From positions 4,392,501 through 4,456,500 of the forward strand of contig NZ_CP053590.1 in NCBI RefSeq assembly GCF_013365535.1: a stretch of DNA of 64,000 nucleotides. The letters run 5' to 3'. A program made the position numbers and the translations under genes. A model generated the notes under the pieces. It was not told the origin of the DNA. It did not search any database and was given only the letters and a program-made list of their open reading frames with translations. Shown piece by piece: positions 27,181 through 35,523 of this stretch (position 1 is its first letter; each line of letters begins with the position of its first letter). This DNA is from Aquimarina sp. TRL1. Lineage in GTDB: Bacteria > Bacteroidota > Bacteroidia > Flavobacteriales > Flavobacteriaceae.

Positions 27181-28209
27181 CTAAATTCCAAATTCTTTGC
27201 GTATAATTTCTGCTCCTGCACTTAGGGCACTTAACTTATCTCTTGCTACGTTTCGAGATAAAGGAGCCATCCCACAGTTTGTACAAGGGTAAAGATTTTC
27301 GATATCAACAAATTCAAGAGCTTTACGTAGCGTATCAGCTACTTCTTCTGGTGTTTCAATAGTATTGGTAGCCACATCAATTGCTCCGACCATTACTTTT
27401 TTACCACGAACAAGTTCAATTAAATTAAACGGTACACGTGAGCCATGACATTCTAATGACACCATATCAATAGTAGAATTTTGAATTCTAGGAAGAATTT
27501 CTTCGTATTGACGCCACTCTGATCCCAATGTTTTTTTCCAATCATTATTGGCTTTTATTCCATAACCGTAACAAATATGTACCCCAGTTTCACACTCTAC
27601 CCCTTCGATGGCTCTTTCTAGGGTTGCCATTCCCCAATCGTTTACTTCTTCAAAGAAAACATTAAATGCGGGTTCATCAAACTGGATAATATCTACTCCT
27701 GCCTCTTGCAATTCCCTTGCTTCTTCATTGAGTACTTTCGCAAATTCCCATGCTAATTTTTCTCGACTTTTGTAATGGTTATCATACAGTGTATCTACCA
27801 TTGTCATCGGTCCGGGTAATGCCCATTTTATAGGCTTATCAGTTTGTGTACGTAAAAATTTAGCATCATCAACAAAAACTGCTTTTTGACGTGCAATCTC
27901 ATCTATCACAACAGGAACACTCGCATCATAACGGTCACGAATTTTTACAATTTTACGGTTTTCAAAATCTACACCACTCAAATGCTCAATAAAAGTCGTT
28001 ACAAAATGTTGACGTGTTTGCTCACCATCACTAATTATATCAACTCCTGCCAATTGTTGTTCATGTAAAGAAATTCGTAATGCATCTTGTTTCCCTTCAA
28101 GTAACTGATCACCTTCCAATTTCCAAGGTGACCAAAGTTTTTCGGGGGGGGCAAGCCAAGCAGGCTTGGGTAAACTCCCAACAGTAGAGGTTGGTAATAA
28201 TTTCTTCAT
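27181..28209 (-). CDS. mesD: Folate-independent core methionine synthase, MesD type
   Basis: 342 residues corresponding to the C-terminal catalytic half of cobalamin-independent methionine synthase (MetE); the N-terminal folate-binding half is absent. It begins with TSTVGSLPKP, has DIISDGEQTRQHF near 57, IIQFDEPAFNVFFEE near 172, the zinc ligands His/Cys in GVHICYGYG near 218 and Cys in YPCTNCGMAPLSR near 312. Directly upstream, 28 bp away, is a DUF1852 gene. MetE-like proteins paired with DUF1852 (MesX) form the MesD class of core methionine synthases, reported to need oxygen and an unidentified methyl donor. Assignment rests on this pairing. Confidence 0.85.
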   Translation of the reverse strand: MKKLLPTSTVGSLPKPAWLAPPEKLWSPWKLEGDQLLEGKQDALRISLHEQQLAGVDIISDGEQTRQHFVTTFIEHLSGVDFENRKIVKIRDRYDASVPVVIDEIARQKAVFVDDAKFLRTQTDKPIKWALPGPMTMVDTLYDNHYKSREKLAWEFAKVLNEEARELQEAGVDIIQFDEPAFNVFFEEVNDWGMATLERAIEGVECETGVHICYGYGIKANNDWKKTLGSEWRQYEEILPRIQNSTIDMVSLECHGSRVPFNLIELVRGKKVMVGAIDVATNTIETPEEVADTLRKALEFVDIENLYPCTNCGMAPLSRNVARDKLSALSAGAEIIRKEFGI

Positions 28210-28237
28210 TGTAAAATATTTTAATAGGTTGTGTTAA

Positions 28238-29215
28238 TTAAATAGTGAGATTAGAAGACCACCGCTCCAGGATACTTTTGTAGGGCTTAATAAAATGTTT
28301 TTCGGCAAATTTACCTTGCTCAATTGCTAATTGAGTACGTTCTTCCCGATCGTATACAATTTTTGTTAAAGAATGATCTTGATTTTTCAAACTAGGTTTA
28401 TAGCAATGACCTGCGACAGCATTTGCATTATAAATTTCAGGCCTATAAATCTTTTGGAACGTTTCCATTGTACTAATGGTACTTATTAGTTCCAGATTTG
28501 TATAATCAGCTAGTAAGTCGCCAAAGAAATAAAACGCCAGAGGAGCAACACTATTAGGTGGCATAAAATAACGAACCTGCAAGCCCATTTTTTTGAAGTA
28601 TTGTTCTGTTAAAGAAGATTTGTTGGGTTCGTATTCAAAACCTACTATTGGGTGGTGGTTTCCTGTTCGGTGATACGTTTTATTGTCTGATACACTCAGG
28701 CATATGACAGGTAGTTTGACAAAGTGTTTTTTGTAATTTTCTGAATTTATAAAACACTTAAATATATTACCGTGCAATGCTCCAAAATTATCAGGGGTAC
28801 TAAAACTATCTGTATACTTGTTATGTTCTAAAAGTAACACGCTAAAATCATAATCGCGGACATATGAAGAAAAGTTATTCCCCACAATGCCTTCAATGCA
28901 TTTGCTTGTTTTATGATCGATAATATGTGTTTTTAAAATCTCAATCGCTGGGAATGTCTTACCATTGCCATTAATATCTAAGTCGACAGAAACAATTTCT
29001 AATTCAACCGAGTAGCGATCTTTATCAGGGTTGTCCCAGTTCGCCAGGGTATTAAAACGATTGTTAATCATATTAATCGTGTTGTGTAAGTTTTCTTGAC
29101 GATTTGCTCCTCTTGCCAGGTTCGCAAAGTTGGTGGTTGTACGAGTGCTGTTGGACGGAATATAGTTTTCATCAAAACAAATACTCTTTAGTGTGAACCT
29201 AATATCATTCTTCAT
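28238..29215 (-). CDS. mesX: DUF1852 protein, MesX partner of MesD
   Basis: 325 residues from the ATG at 29215, which gives MKNDIRFTLKSICFDENY, the usual beginning of DUF1852 proteins; in-frame ATGs at 29260 and 29269 would add 15-18 residues. Conserved family segments seen are TTTNFANLARG near 27, RYSVELEIVSVDLDI near 70 and a C-terminal TKIVYDREERTQLAIEQG. MesX is known as the obligatory accessory protein of MesD in making methionine from homocysteine; its own chemistry is unknown. It is first in the mesX-mesD-tauE order and divergent from the Lrp gene. Confidence 0.85.
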   Translation of the reverse strand: MKNDIRFTLKSICFDENYIPSNSTRTTTNFANLARGANRQENLHNTINMINNRFNTLANWDNPDKDRYSVELEIVSVDLDINGNGKTFPAIEILKTHIIDHKTSKCIEGIVGNNFSSYVRDYDFSVLLLEHNKYTDSFSTPDNFGALHGNIFKCFINSENYKKHFVKLPVICLSVSDNKTYHRTGNHHPIVGFEYEPNKSSLTEQYFKKMGLQVRYFMPPNSVAPLAFYFFGDLLADYTNLELISTISTMETFQKIYRPEIYNANAVAGHCYKPSLKNQDHSLTKIVYDREERTQLAIEQGKFAEKHFIKPYKSILERWSSNLTI

Positions 29216-29334
29216 TGTATTCTCGATAGTTTCAATAGCTTCCTGTATGATCGATTTCATCTTATTCATATAGTTTTTATACCCTGCAAATATCAAAATA
29301 AAAGATTATTTAATTACAATTGGATTATAAATAG

Positions 29335-29375
29335 GATAAAATATCTTTATATTGGAAACTATTAGATAAAATATC
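29335..29375. promoter_or_regulatory. Twin GATAAAATATC sites, candidate Lrp operator
   Basis: GATAAAATATC, with inverted GATA/TATC ends, occurs at 29335-29345 and again at 29365-29375, 30 bp apart (about three helical turns). Both lie between the divergent mesX and Lrp/AsnC genes. Lrp-family octamers bind such phased sites, so control of both genes, with autoregulation, is likely. Confidence 0.6.
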
Positions 29376-29417
29376 TTTTCTTTGTAGAGATTTAATTCAT
29401 CAAAAGAAAATTTATCT

Positions 29418-29879
29418 ATGTCCGATTTAGACCAAACTGATTTGAAATTATTAAAGTTGCTTCAACAAAGCGGGAAATTAACCACAAAAGAAATTGCACA
29501 ACAGGTTAATCTATCGCCAACTCCTGTTTATGAAAGAATCAGGCGTTTGGAAAAGGAAGGCATCATCAAAAAATACGTCGCATTGGTTGAAGCCGAAAAA
29601 GTAGGGAAGGGGCTTATCGTTTTCTGTGATATTACGTTAAAAGAGCATACTAAAGAAATAGGTCATCAATTTGTACAGGATATTATGTCTTCTGAGTATG
29701 TCTGTGAGTGTTATAATATTTCGGGGGATTATGATTTTAGGTTAAAGGTGATGGTAAGGGATATGAAACATTATCAAGATTTTGTTCTCAATAGTTTAGG
29801 TTCAATTAAAAATATTGGGAGTGCTCATAGTACATTTGTTATGGGAGTTATAAAACATGACTATGCTGTACCGATATAA
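29418..29879 (+). CDS. Lrp/AsnC family transcriptional regulator
   Basis: 153 residues: an N-terminal winged HTH (LDQTDLKLLKLLQQSGKLTT, then EIAQQVNLSPTPVYERIRRL) and a C-terminal RAM/AsnC ligand-binding domain (VFCDITLKEHTKEIG, NISGDYDFRLKVMVRDM). This is full length for the family. It is divergent from the mesX-mesD-tauE operon, with twin palindromic sites between; methionine or a related amino acid is the probable effector, by inference. Confidence 0.92.
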   Translation: MSDLDQTDLKLLKLLQQSGKLTTKEIAQQVNLSPTPVYERIRRLEKEGIIKKYVALVEAEKVGKGLIVFCDITLKEHTKEIGHQFVQDIMSSEYVCECYNISGDYDFRLKVMVRDMKHYQDFVLNSLGSIKNIGSAHSTFVMGVIKHDYAVPI

Positions 29880-29936
29880 ATTGTAATATCTGGCTAGGGA
29901 ATATTCAATGTATATTTCTAAGTAGAAGCGCTGTTT

Positions 29937-30202
29937 TATATAATGCACCTTTGTTATGTGATTTTACTTTGGTGAAAAGCGAAGTTTTCTTGTACTACAA
30001 TTTCTTTAAAAGTTTTCTAACGAAAAGTTTCTTAAAAAAAAGCTAATGAAACACTTATTACCCGTTCGATGATAGGGGAGTAGGGGAAACCAACCTTTAG
30101 GAGGTTCACGATTTCCAATAAACAATAGAAAACAATGAGTAATGTGTGTGGAATGGGGATATTTTTCTTAATTTTTATGTAGAAGTGAGGGGTTTCCGTA
30201 AT
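29937..30202. repeat. Defence-island leader repeat, copy 1
   Basis: A 266-bp segment similar to 32029-32236. Shared blocks include TTTCTTTAAAAGTTTTCTAA, AATGAAACACTTATTACCCG, GTAGGGGAA and AATGTGTGTGGAATGGG, ending in GTTTCC-CGTAA. This copy contains an extra block of about 55 bp (around 30087-30140). It ends 63 bp before the nuclease-like gene at 30266. It might be a mobile regulatory module, a small RNA or an exchange point. Confidence 0.8.
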
Positions 30203-30265
30203 CTTATTTATGTAATAATATCTATATTTCAGAAGTTGAATTTTTAACCAAAAAACCACCAAGTT

Positions 30266-31798
30266 TTGATACAAGAAGAAATTATTACGTCATATACTCT
30301 AGAATCCCGTGAAACTTTAAAGTCCTTTGAAAGCGAATGGTCATTAACTAGGGTTAAAAAAATGACTTTGGAAGAATATGTTTCTGTGGATAATCGAACT
30401 ACATTTTGTTATTGGGTAGAAACAAAAACAAGACACATCGGAAGTATTAAAGGTTCAACTTCAATTAAGTTTGGGATATATAAGCCAAATAAAAATAGAG
30501 ATATTAATGAAATCGAAAGATTTACTCATGATGAAGAATATGTCTGGTCTAAGCGTTATGGTAATTCACGTGAAGAAGTTTTTCGGAAGATAAAATCAAA
30601 TATAATTGCTATCATTGAAAATACTCAAAGTGGTAATTTCAGAGCTATTGATACTATTGATATTAGTCATATGTTCAAATGGAAAATAGCTTTTTTATAT
30701 TCTAAAGAAAACCTTTTACCTATTTATAAAAAAGATGTTGTTATATATGAATGTCTTAGAGTAGGCATTAACACAAAAAATAAGCCTTTCTCATATTTAA
30801 TTGATTCTCTTTATACTAAAAAACCTAAAGGACAATCTGTTTTTGATTATATGGGTGAAGTTTTTTCAAGAGTAAGATATAAACCTAATTATTATTTATT
30901 AGAATCTAATTATGAGCAATTTAATGGTAATTATAAAGATGTTTTACCATTAATGTTGTCAGGAAATGTTATTTCTGTTGGATTTGAACATGATTTAAAT
31001 TTGGAAGAATATATTGGAGATGAAGAAAGTTTAAAACTGGAATTAGAAAGTAGAAATGTAAAACAATCTAGTAAAAATGAATTGTTAAAATTTATAAAAA
31101 TTAGACCAGGTGACATCATAGGGTTAAAAAAAAGAACTAACGATAATAAAGTTATAGTTAATGCCTACGCTTTAGTATTAGGATATGATGATGAAGTTAT
31201 TTATTCTACTGATAAAGAATTAGTGCATTGTTTGAAAGTTGATTTTTTTGAGTCGGATGTTAACAAAAAAATTAATGTAAATAGGGCACATACCATGCAT
31301 GAAATAGAAAAAGAAATAGAGATAGAAACTATTTTTGGGTCATATGGGGAAACAGAAGTTCGAAATATTACAACAAATAGTTTAGGGGTAGATTACAAAA
31401 AAGAAAGAAAATATGAAGTAACTACACAAGCAAGAACATATATTGTAAACTCTATTCATGATAAACTTCAAAATCAATGTTCAAGTTATTTAAAAGAAAA
31501 GCTAGGAAATAGTGGCGTTGTTAAGCTTGAAAAAGATTTCATTGATATTAAAGTAAATCTAACAAACGGAAAAATTCAATTATATGAAGTTAAGCCATAT
31601 CAAAATCCTTCATATTGTATCAGAGAAGCCTTAGGGCAATTGTTATATTATGCATCTAGAACTACTGAACAAATAGATTTGATAGCCATAGTTGGTCCTA
31701 ATATATTAGATACCAGAGCTCAATCTTATTTTGATTATGTAAAGAGGAATGTTAATTTTCCTTTTGAATATATAAGTGCAAACAAGGAATTTGGTTAG
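30266..31798 (+). CDS. Putative type IV restriction-like nuclease (McrB-N-like region plus PD-(D/E)xK domain)
   Basis: 510 residues from a TTG start at 30266 (no ATG before codon 33). The N-terminal about 80 residues contain RTTFCYWVETKTRHIGSIKG followed by IKFGIYK, a domain seen at the front of modification-dependent defence proteins. The middle (KIRPGDIIGLKKR, then AYALVLGYDDEV and HCLKVDFF) resembles an EVE/McrB-type base-recognition fold. The C-terminal about 120 residues look like a PD-(D/E)xK nuclease: FIDIKVN, QLYEVKPY with the ExK core, then REALGQLLYYA. A single-protein restriction factor against modified DNA is the likely role. The composition is AT-rich and the gene is flanked by the two leader repeats. 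Confidence 0.65.
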   Translation: MIQEEIITSYTLESRETLKSFESEWSLTRVKKMTLEEYVSVDNRTTFCYWVETKTRHIGSIKGSTSIKFGIYKPNKNRDINEIERFTHDEEYVWSKRYGNSREEVFRKIKSNIIAIIENTQSGNFRAIDTIDISHMFKWKIAFLYSKENLLPIYKKDVVIYECLRVGINTKNKPFSYLIDSLYTKKPKGQSVFDYMGEVFSRVRYKPNYYLLESNYEQFNGNYKDVLPLMLSGNVISVGFEHDLNLEEYIGDEESLKLELESRNVKQSSKNELLKFIKIRPGDIIGLKKRTNDNKVIVNAYALVLGYDDEVIYSTDKELVHCLKVDFFESDVNKKINVNRAHTMHEIEKEIEIETIFGSYGETEVRNITTNSLGVDYKKERKYEVTTQARTYIVNSIHDKLQNQCSSYLKEKLGNSGVVKLEKDFIDIKVNLTNGKIQLYEVKPYQNPSYCIREALGQLLYYASRTTEQIDLIAIVGPNILDTRAQSYFDYVKRNVNFPFEYISANKEFG

Positions 31799-31805
31799 TG
31801 AGGAG

Positions 31806-31919
31806 TTAATTAGACTCCTTAGTAGGAACTAATAACTCTCTAATATCCACATCCAAAATCTCAGCAATAGGCTTTAAATCTTTTAAATGCGGTTGTGATT
31901 TATTATTACACATAGAAGT
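31806..31919 (-). pseudogene. C-terminal remnant of an XRE-type HTH regulator
   Basis: The minus strand encodes NNKSQPHLKDLKPIAEILDV followed by DIRELLVPTKESN and a stop. This is the usual end of small Cro/CI (XRE) regulators (recognition-helix end, then LxxIAxxLxVxxxELL). The N-terminal half is missing: the reading frame runs straight into the palindromic element that starts at 31920, which appears to have cut the gene. The original may have controlled a restriction-modification or defence unit. Confidence 0.7.
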
Positions 31920-32034
31920 TTTTACATAATTGCTGACGATATAGAACACCTGACGGTGTCGTTACTATATCTGCAACTATGTAAAATACTACGTATGCGC
32001 CAATTTGTTATAATAAATATATTTGTACTATAAT
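31920..32034. repeat. Palindromic element P, copy 1
   Basis: A 115-bp sequence matching 36416-36527. The first 67 bp fold into a long imperfect hairpin: TTTTACATA...GC...GATATAG pairs with CTATATC...GC...TATGTAAAA, with ACACC/GGTGT near the tip. An AT-rich tail (TACTACGTATGCGC, AATTTGTTA) follows. The two copies are direct repeats bracketing the three-gene defence cassette. Confidence 0.85.
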
Positions 32035-32236
32035 GTACTTGCGTTATGTCACTTTGCTTTGGGAAAAGCAAAGTTTATTTCCTCTACATTTTCTTTAAAA
32101 GTTTTCTAACGAAATGTTCCTTTTAAAAAAGGTAATGAAACACTTATTACCCGAAACGACGATAGGAGAGTAGGGGAATGTGTGTGGAATGGGAATATTT
32201 CCCTCAATTTTATTTAAAAATGAGGGTTTCCCGTAA
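32029..32236. repeat. Defence-island leader repeat, copy 2
   Basis: A 208-bp relative of 29937-30202, lacking the extra block of about 55 bp. It contains a hairpin at 32201-32226 (CCCTCA pairing with TGAGGG, flanked by GGGAA and TTTCCC). It ends 70 bp before the DUF4297 gene, almost the same distance as copy 1 from its gene. Confidence 0.8.
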
Positions 32237-32306
32237 ATAATTACCTAGCAAATTTACTATTTTTAACGATTTACCAATAATTCATTGTTATACAGAAATT
32301 AGCTTT

Positions 32307-33383
32307 ATGTCTTTAACCAAAAAACTTAAGACAATTACTCCAAGGGAAAATAGCGGTTCAGTTTCTTCAAACAGATTTGACTTTCAAAAAAACTGGGCCA
32401 TTTGTAAGTTAATAGAACTTTCTGAAAAAGAGGATTTTTTGCTAGCCTTTGAATTTTATGAAGATATTATTGTATTTGATTCTTCTAAAGATCCGAATAC
32501 TATAGATTTTTTTCAAGTAAAGACTAAAGGTAAAGGTAGACACTCAATATCATCATTACTAACAAAAAAAAATGGGAGTTCAATTTTAGGTAAACTTTTT
32601 AATAATAAATTGAATTTCAATGATGAAACAAATTCCTTGAATATTATTTCGAATTGTGATTATAAATTAGCTTTAAAAGACGGAGTTGACTTTGGAATTA
32701 AAATTTGTTGTAGCGAATTAGATAACATCGAAACAAAAAAAATAGCAGAAAAACTGAGTAACGAACTTTCTATAAGTTGGTTGAAGGAATACCTCGAAAT
32801 ATTATTTCTTGAAAAAAGTGATTTGACTTTAGAACATCATTCTGATTTAACACAACAAAAACTGAATAAATTTATTGAAAGCAAACACGCCGATATAAAA
32901 TTTAATCCTTCATTAGCATACAATACGATATTTGATGAAGTTAAAAGGAAAAATAACATTGAAAGAAAATTATCATCTTTTGAAGAAATAGTTCAATATA
33001 AATCTTTCTCTAAAACAGATTTTGAAGAGATTATTGCAATTGTTGCTAGTGAACCAAATAGGTTTAAAAAGTTAAAATCCGAAATTCTTAATCGATTAGA
33101 TAGTGAAAATGCTCCAATGAATTTTAGAAGATTTTTTCAAAAAAATTGGGCAAATATTGAGGTTGAATACTTAAAACCAAATAATCTTCTATTTAGAAAA
33201 ATTGTTAATGTAATAAACAAAGTTATTGATGAAAACGAGGATCTATTAAACGATAATTTGTCTAATTCTATGGAAAGTATTTACGACGAGGTTATGGAAA
33301 ATAAATTTATTAAAGAGCAATTCGTATTTGATGAAAAACATATTAAACTGATGATTTTAAAAGATATATGTGATGCAGAATAA
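32307..33383 (+). CDS. DUF4297 (Cap4-like) dsDNA nuclease, first gene of defence cassette
   Basis: 358 residues. The N-terminus shows the DUF4297 signature: ENSGSVSSNRFDFQKNWAIC near residue 12 (cf. G-S-x-x-S-x-R-F-x-Y-Q), then LLAFEFYEDIIVFD and IDFFQVKTKGKG near 70, whose D...QVKTK forms the PD-(D/E)xK-type active site. The C-terminal about 170 residues are helical and not recognised, probably a partner-binding region. DUF4297 domains are the nuclease effectors of CBASS Cap4 and Lamassu LmuA. The ATPase gene follows after 38 bp, so the two are cotranscribed. Confidence 0.8.
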   Translation: MSLTKKLKTITPRENSGSVSSNRFDFQKNWAICKLIELSEKEDFLLAFEFYEDIIVFDSSKDPNTIDFFQVKTKGKGRHSISSLLTKKNGSSILGKLFNNKLNFNDETNSLNIISNCDYKLALKDGVDFGIKICCSELDNIETKKIAEKLSNELSISWLKEYLEILFLEKSDLTLEHHSDLTQQKLNKFIESKHADIKFNPSLAYNTIFDEVKRKNNIERKLSSFEEIVQYKSFSKTDFEEIIAIVASEPNRFKKLKSEILNRLDSENAPMNFRRFFQKNWANIEVEYLKPNNLLFRKIVNVINKVIDENEDLLNDNLSNSMESIYDEVMENKFIKEQFVFDEKHIKLMILKDICDAE

Positions 33384-33421
33384 TTTCAAAAAGTTAGTAA
33401 GGAATTTAAGAACTAAAAAAT

Positions 33422-35125
33422 ATGAAAAGATTAGTCCTAGAAGAATTGATGATTCTTTCGTTGAGAGAAAAGAGAGCGAAGAAAATAAAATTCGATCCTC
33501 AGAAAACAATAATTAAAGGAACTAATCAAGTAGGTAAGTCCTCATTAATAAAAAGTATTTATTATACATTAGGTGCTACACCAGGATTAATGCATCCGAA
33601 TTGGGTGAAATCTGAGCCTATAAGTTTGTTGAAATTTAATGTTGATGGAGAAAAAGTTTCTGTCTTAAGGTTTGATAAAAAGCGCTTTGTTGTTATTGAT
33701 AAAAACAAAGAAGTTTTCTCTTTTAATTTCAAAGAAATGTCATCCTATTTAAACGATCTATTAGATTTTAAACTTATAATAAATAATAGACAAGGAAATC
33801 CCGAAATACCGCCTCCAGCATATCTATTTTTACCTTTTTATATCGATCAAGACAAAAGTTGGTCAAAAAATTGGGACTCTTTTGCCAACTTATCACAGTT
33901 TAGTAATTGGAAAAAACCTCTTATTAATTATCATTCGGGAATAAAAGGAAACTCCTATTATGTAACTAAATCTGACTTAGATAAGACCAGACAAGAATTA
34001 GATGATACATCGAATGAAATTAATACTTTAAATAAAATACTTAAAAGTATTAATAAGAAATTAAGTGAAGTAAATCTGAACATTACAATTGAAGATTTTA
34101 ATGAAGAAATTCAAGAGTTGTTAGCTGATTGTGAGACTTTAAAAAATGATCAGAATAAGATCAAACAACAACTTACTGAACTTTATAATCAAAAAATTTC
34201 ACTTGGTTCGAAATTAAATATAGTAGAAAAGTCAATAAAAGAAGCCGAAAGGGATTATAATTATGCACTTAACAACTTAGAGGATGAAGTAGACTGTCCT
34301 ACTTGTGGAGCTCATTATGAAAACAACTTTGCAGAAAGGTTTTCTATCGCGGAAGATCAAGAAAATTTAGAAGAGTTATATGATGAATTAAGAACTGAGT
34401 ACTTAAAAATAAAGCATAAAATAGATTTGTATAATCAGGAGTTTACAGTAAAAAAATCTGATTATGAAAAAATACAAGAGGTATTAAGTAAGAAGCAGTC
34501 AAATGTTAAATTAGTTGATTTAATCGAAAATGAAGGAAAAAAGAGAGTTAAGGAAATTTTTAAAGAAGAGCAAACTCTTATATATTCACAAATAGGCAAA
34601 GCAGAGAAAGAAAGAAAAAGACTCGAAGATAAACTTAAAGATATTGATAAAAAAGGTAAGGAAAGGAAGGATAATATTATGACAATGTATCGCTCCAATC
34701 TCAAAAGGAATCTAAATCAATTAAATATTAATACAGAGAAATTTTCGGAGCAAGCATTTCAAAGAATGGATTCCACAATTAAAGAAACAGGAAGTGCCCT
34801 ACCAAGAGCTTTATTAGCATATTATTTCACTTTTTTTAAAATAATGAATAAGTATTCGACATCAACTTTTTGTCCAATAATTATTGATTCTCCCAATCAA
34901 CAAGAACAGGATAAGGAAAATTTAGAAGCAATTTTAAATTTCATTGAAAAGAACAAACCCGAAAATTCTCAACTAGTTTTAGGTTTGGTGGATGATGATG
35001 AATATACATTTGACTTGAATGAAAAAGATTCACTTCTAAAAAAGAATGATTATGATAAAGTATATAAAGAAATAAGACCTTTATTAGAAAAAGGAATATT
35101 CGATGATGATTTTCTACTTTTTTGA
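33422..35125 (+). CDS. Rad50/SMC-like ATPase with CxxC hook, second gene of defence cassette
   Basis: 567 residues. A Walker A motif near residue 37 (KGTNQVGKSSLIKSIYYTLG), two long coiled-coil arms (about 180-290 and 310-430) joined by a zinc-hook-like turn with VDCPTCGAHYENNF near 290, and a C-terminal ATPase half with TFCPIIIDSPNQQEQ near 480 (Walker B D plus following E/Q residues). This is the architecture of short Rad50/SMC proteins such as LmuB of Lamassu or the ATPase of ABC-three-component systems, which sense DNA ends or foreign replication structures and license a nuclease. It lies between the DUF4297 nuclease and a small protein in a tight operon. Confidence 0.82.
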   Translation: MKRLVLEELMILSLREKRAKKIKFDPQKTIIKGTNQVGKSSLIKSIYYTLGATPGLMHPNWVKSEPISLLKFNVDGEKVSVLRFDKKRFVVIDKNKEVFSFNFKEMSSYLNDLLDFKLIINNRQGNPEIPPPAYLFLPFYIDQDKSWSKNWDSFANLSQFSNWKKPLINYHSGIKGNSYYVTKSDLDKTRQELDDTSNEINTLNKILKSINKKLSEVNLNITIEDFNEEIQELLADCETLKNDQNKIKQQLTELYNQKISLGSKLNIVEKSIKEAERDYNYALNNLEDEVDCPTCGAHYENNFAERFSIAEDQENLEELYDELRTEYLKIKHKIDLYNQEFTVKKSDYEKIQEVLSKKQSNVKLVDLIENEGKKRVKEIFKEEQTLIYSQIGKAEKERKRLEDKLKDIDKKGKERKDNIMTMYRSNLKRNLNQLNINTEKFSEQAFQRMDSTIKETGSALPRALLAYYFTFFKIMNKYSTSTFCPIIIDSPNQQEQDKENLEAILNFIEKNKPENSQLVLGLVDDDEYTFDLNEKDSLLKKNDYDKVYKEIRPLLEKGIFDDDFLLF

Positions 35126-35146
35126 ACACCAAAAATTAACAATTAT

Positions 35147-35482
35147 ATGATTGGAAGAGGGGATATTTTAGAAGCTAGTAATAGAAACATAAATGCTGGA
35201 TTACATTATATTATTTTTTATTCAGGAAAGGATACTACACATTTTATAGGAGTTATGATAACAACTTCAAATAATTATGAAGAAAACATTCCTATGAATA
35301 CTGAGCATTTTGAAGAAAAGGATCTAGATAATAGAAATTACAAAATAACTTATAAAAACTCTAAACTAGTATCTAATAAATTATTAAAATTAGAAGCTTG
35401 GGGTTCATTTAGAATAGTTGGAAAATTGACAGAGGAAGGTGTGAATTTTGTTGAGAAAAATGTTGAAAATTTGGAAAATTGA
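35147..35482 (+). CDS. Small beta-rich protein, third gene of defence cassette, 3' end frameshifted
   Basis: 111 residues as read. GDILEAS, LHYIIFYSGKD and HFIGVMITTSN near the N-terminus give a beta-rich pattern a little like PemK/MazF SH3-type barrels, but no catalytic match is claimed. It starts 21 bp after the ATPase stop. A 53-bp tandem duplication at 35418-35523 shifts the frame: removing one unit would restore a 124-residue protein ending IWEDYLEMMNKG at 35574. The current end, VENLEN, is thus an artefact of the duplication, and activity may be altered or lost. Confidence 0.7.
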   Translation: MIGRGDILEASNRNINAGLHYIIFYSGKDTTHFIGVMITTSNNYEENIPMNTEHFEEKDLDNRNYKITYKNSKLVSNKLLKLEAWGSFRIVGKLTEEGVNFVEKNVENLEN

Positions 35483-35523
35483 CAGAGGAAAGTGTGAATT
35501 TTGTTGAGAAAAATGTTGAAAAT
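35418..35523. repeat. 53-bp tandem duplication (two units)
   Basis: Units 35418-35470 and 35471-35523 begin with TTGGAAAATTGACAGAGGAA and differ at one base (GGTGTG versus AGTGTG). Since 53 is not a multiple of three, the second unit shifts the frame of the small gene. One unit less gives a continuous frame of 125 codons to 35574. Confidence 0.95.

Noticed and set aside
30032..30274. 80-codon minus-strand frame beside the restriction-like gene
   Set aside because: It lies inside leader repeat copy 1, is not preserved in copy 2 and has no recognisable protein features.
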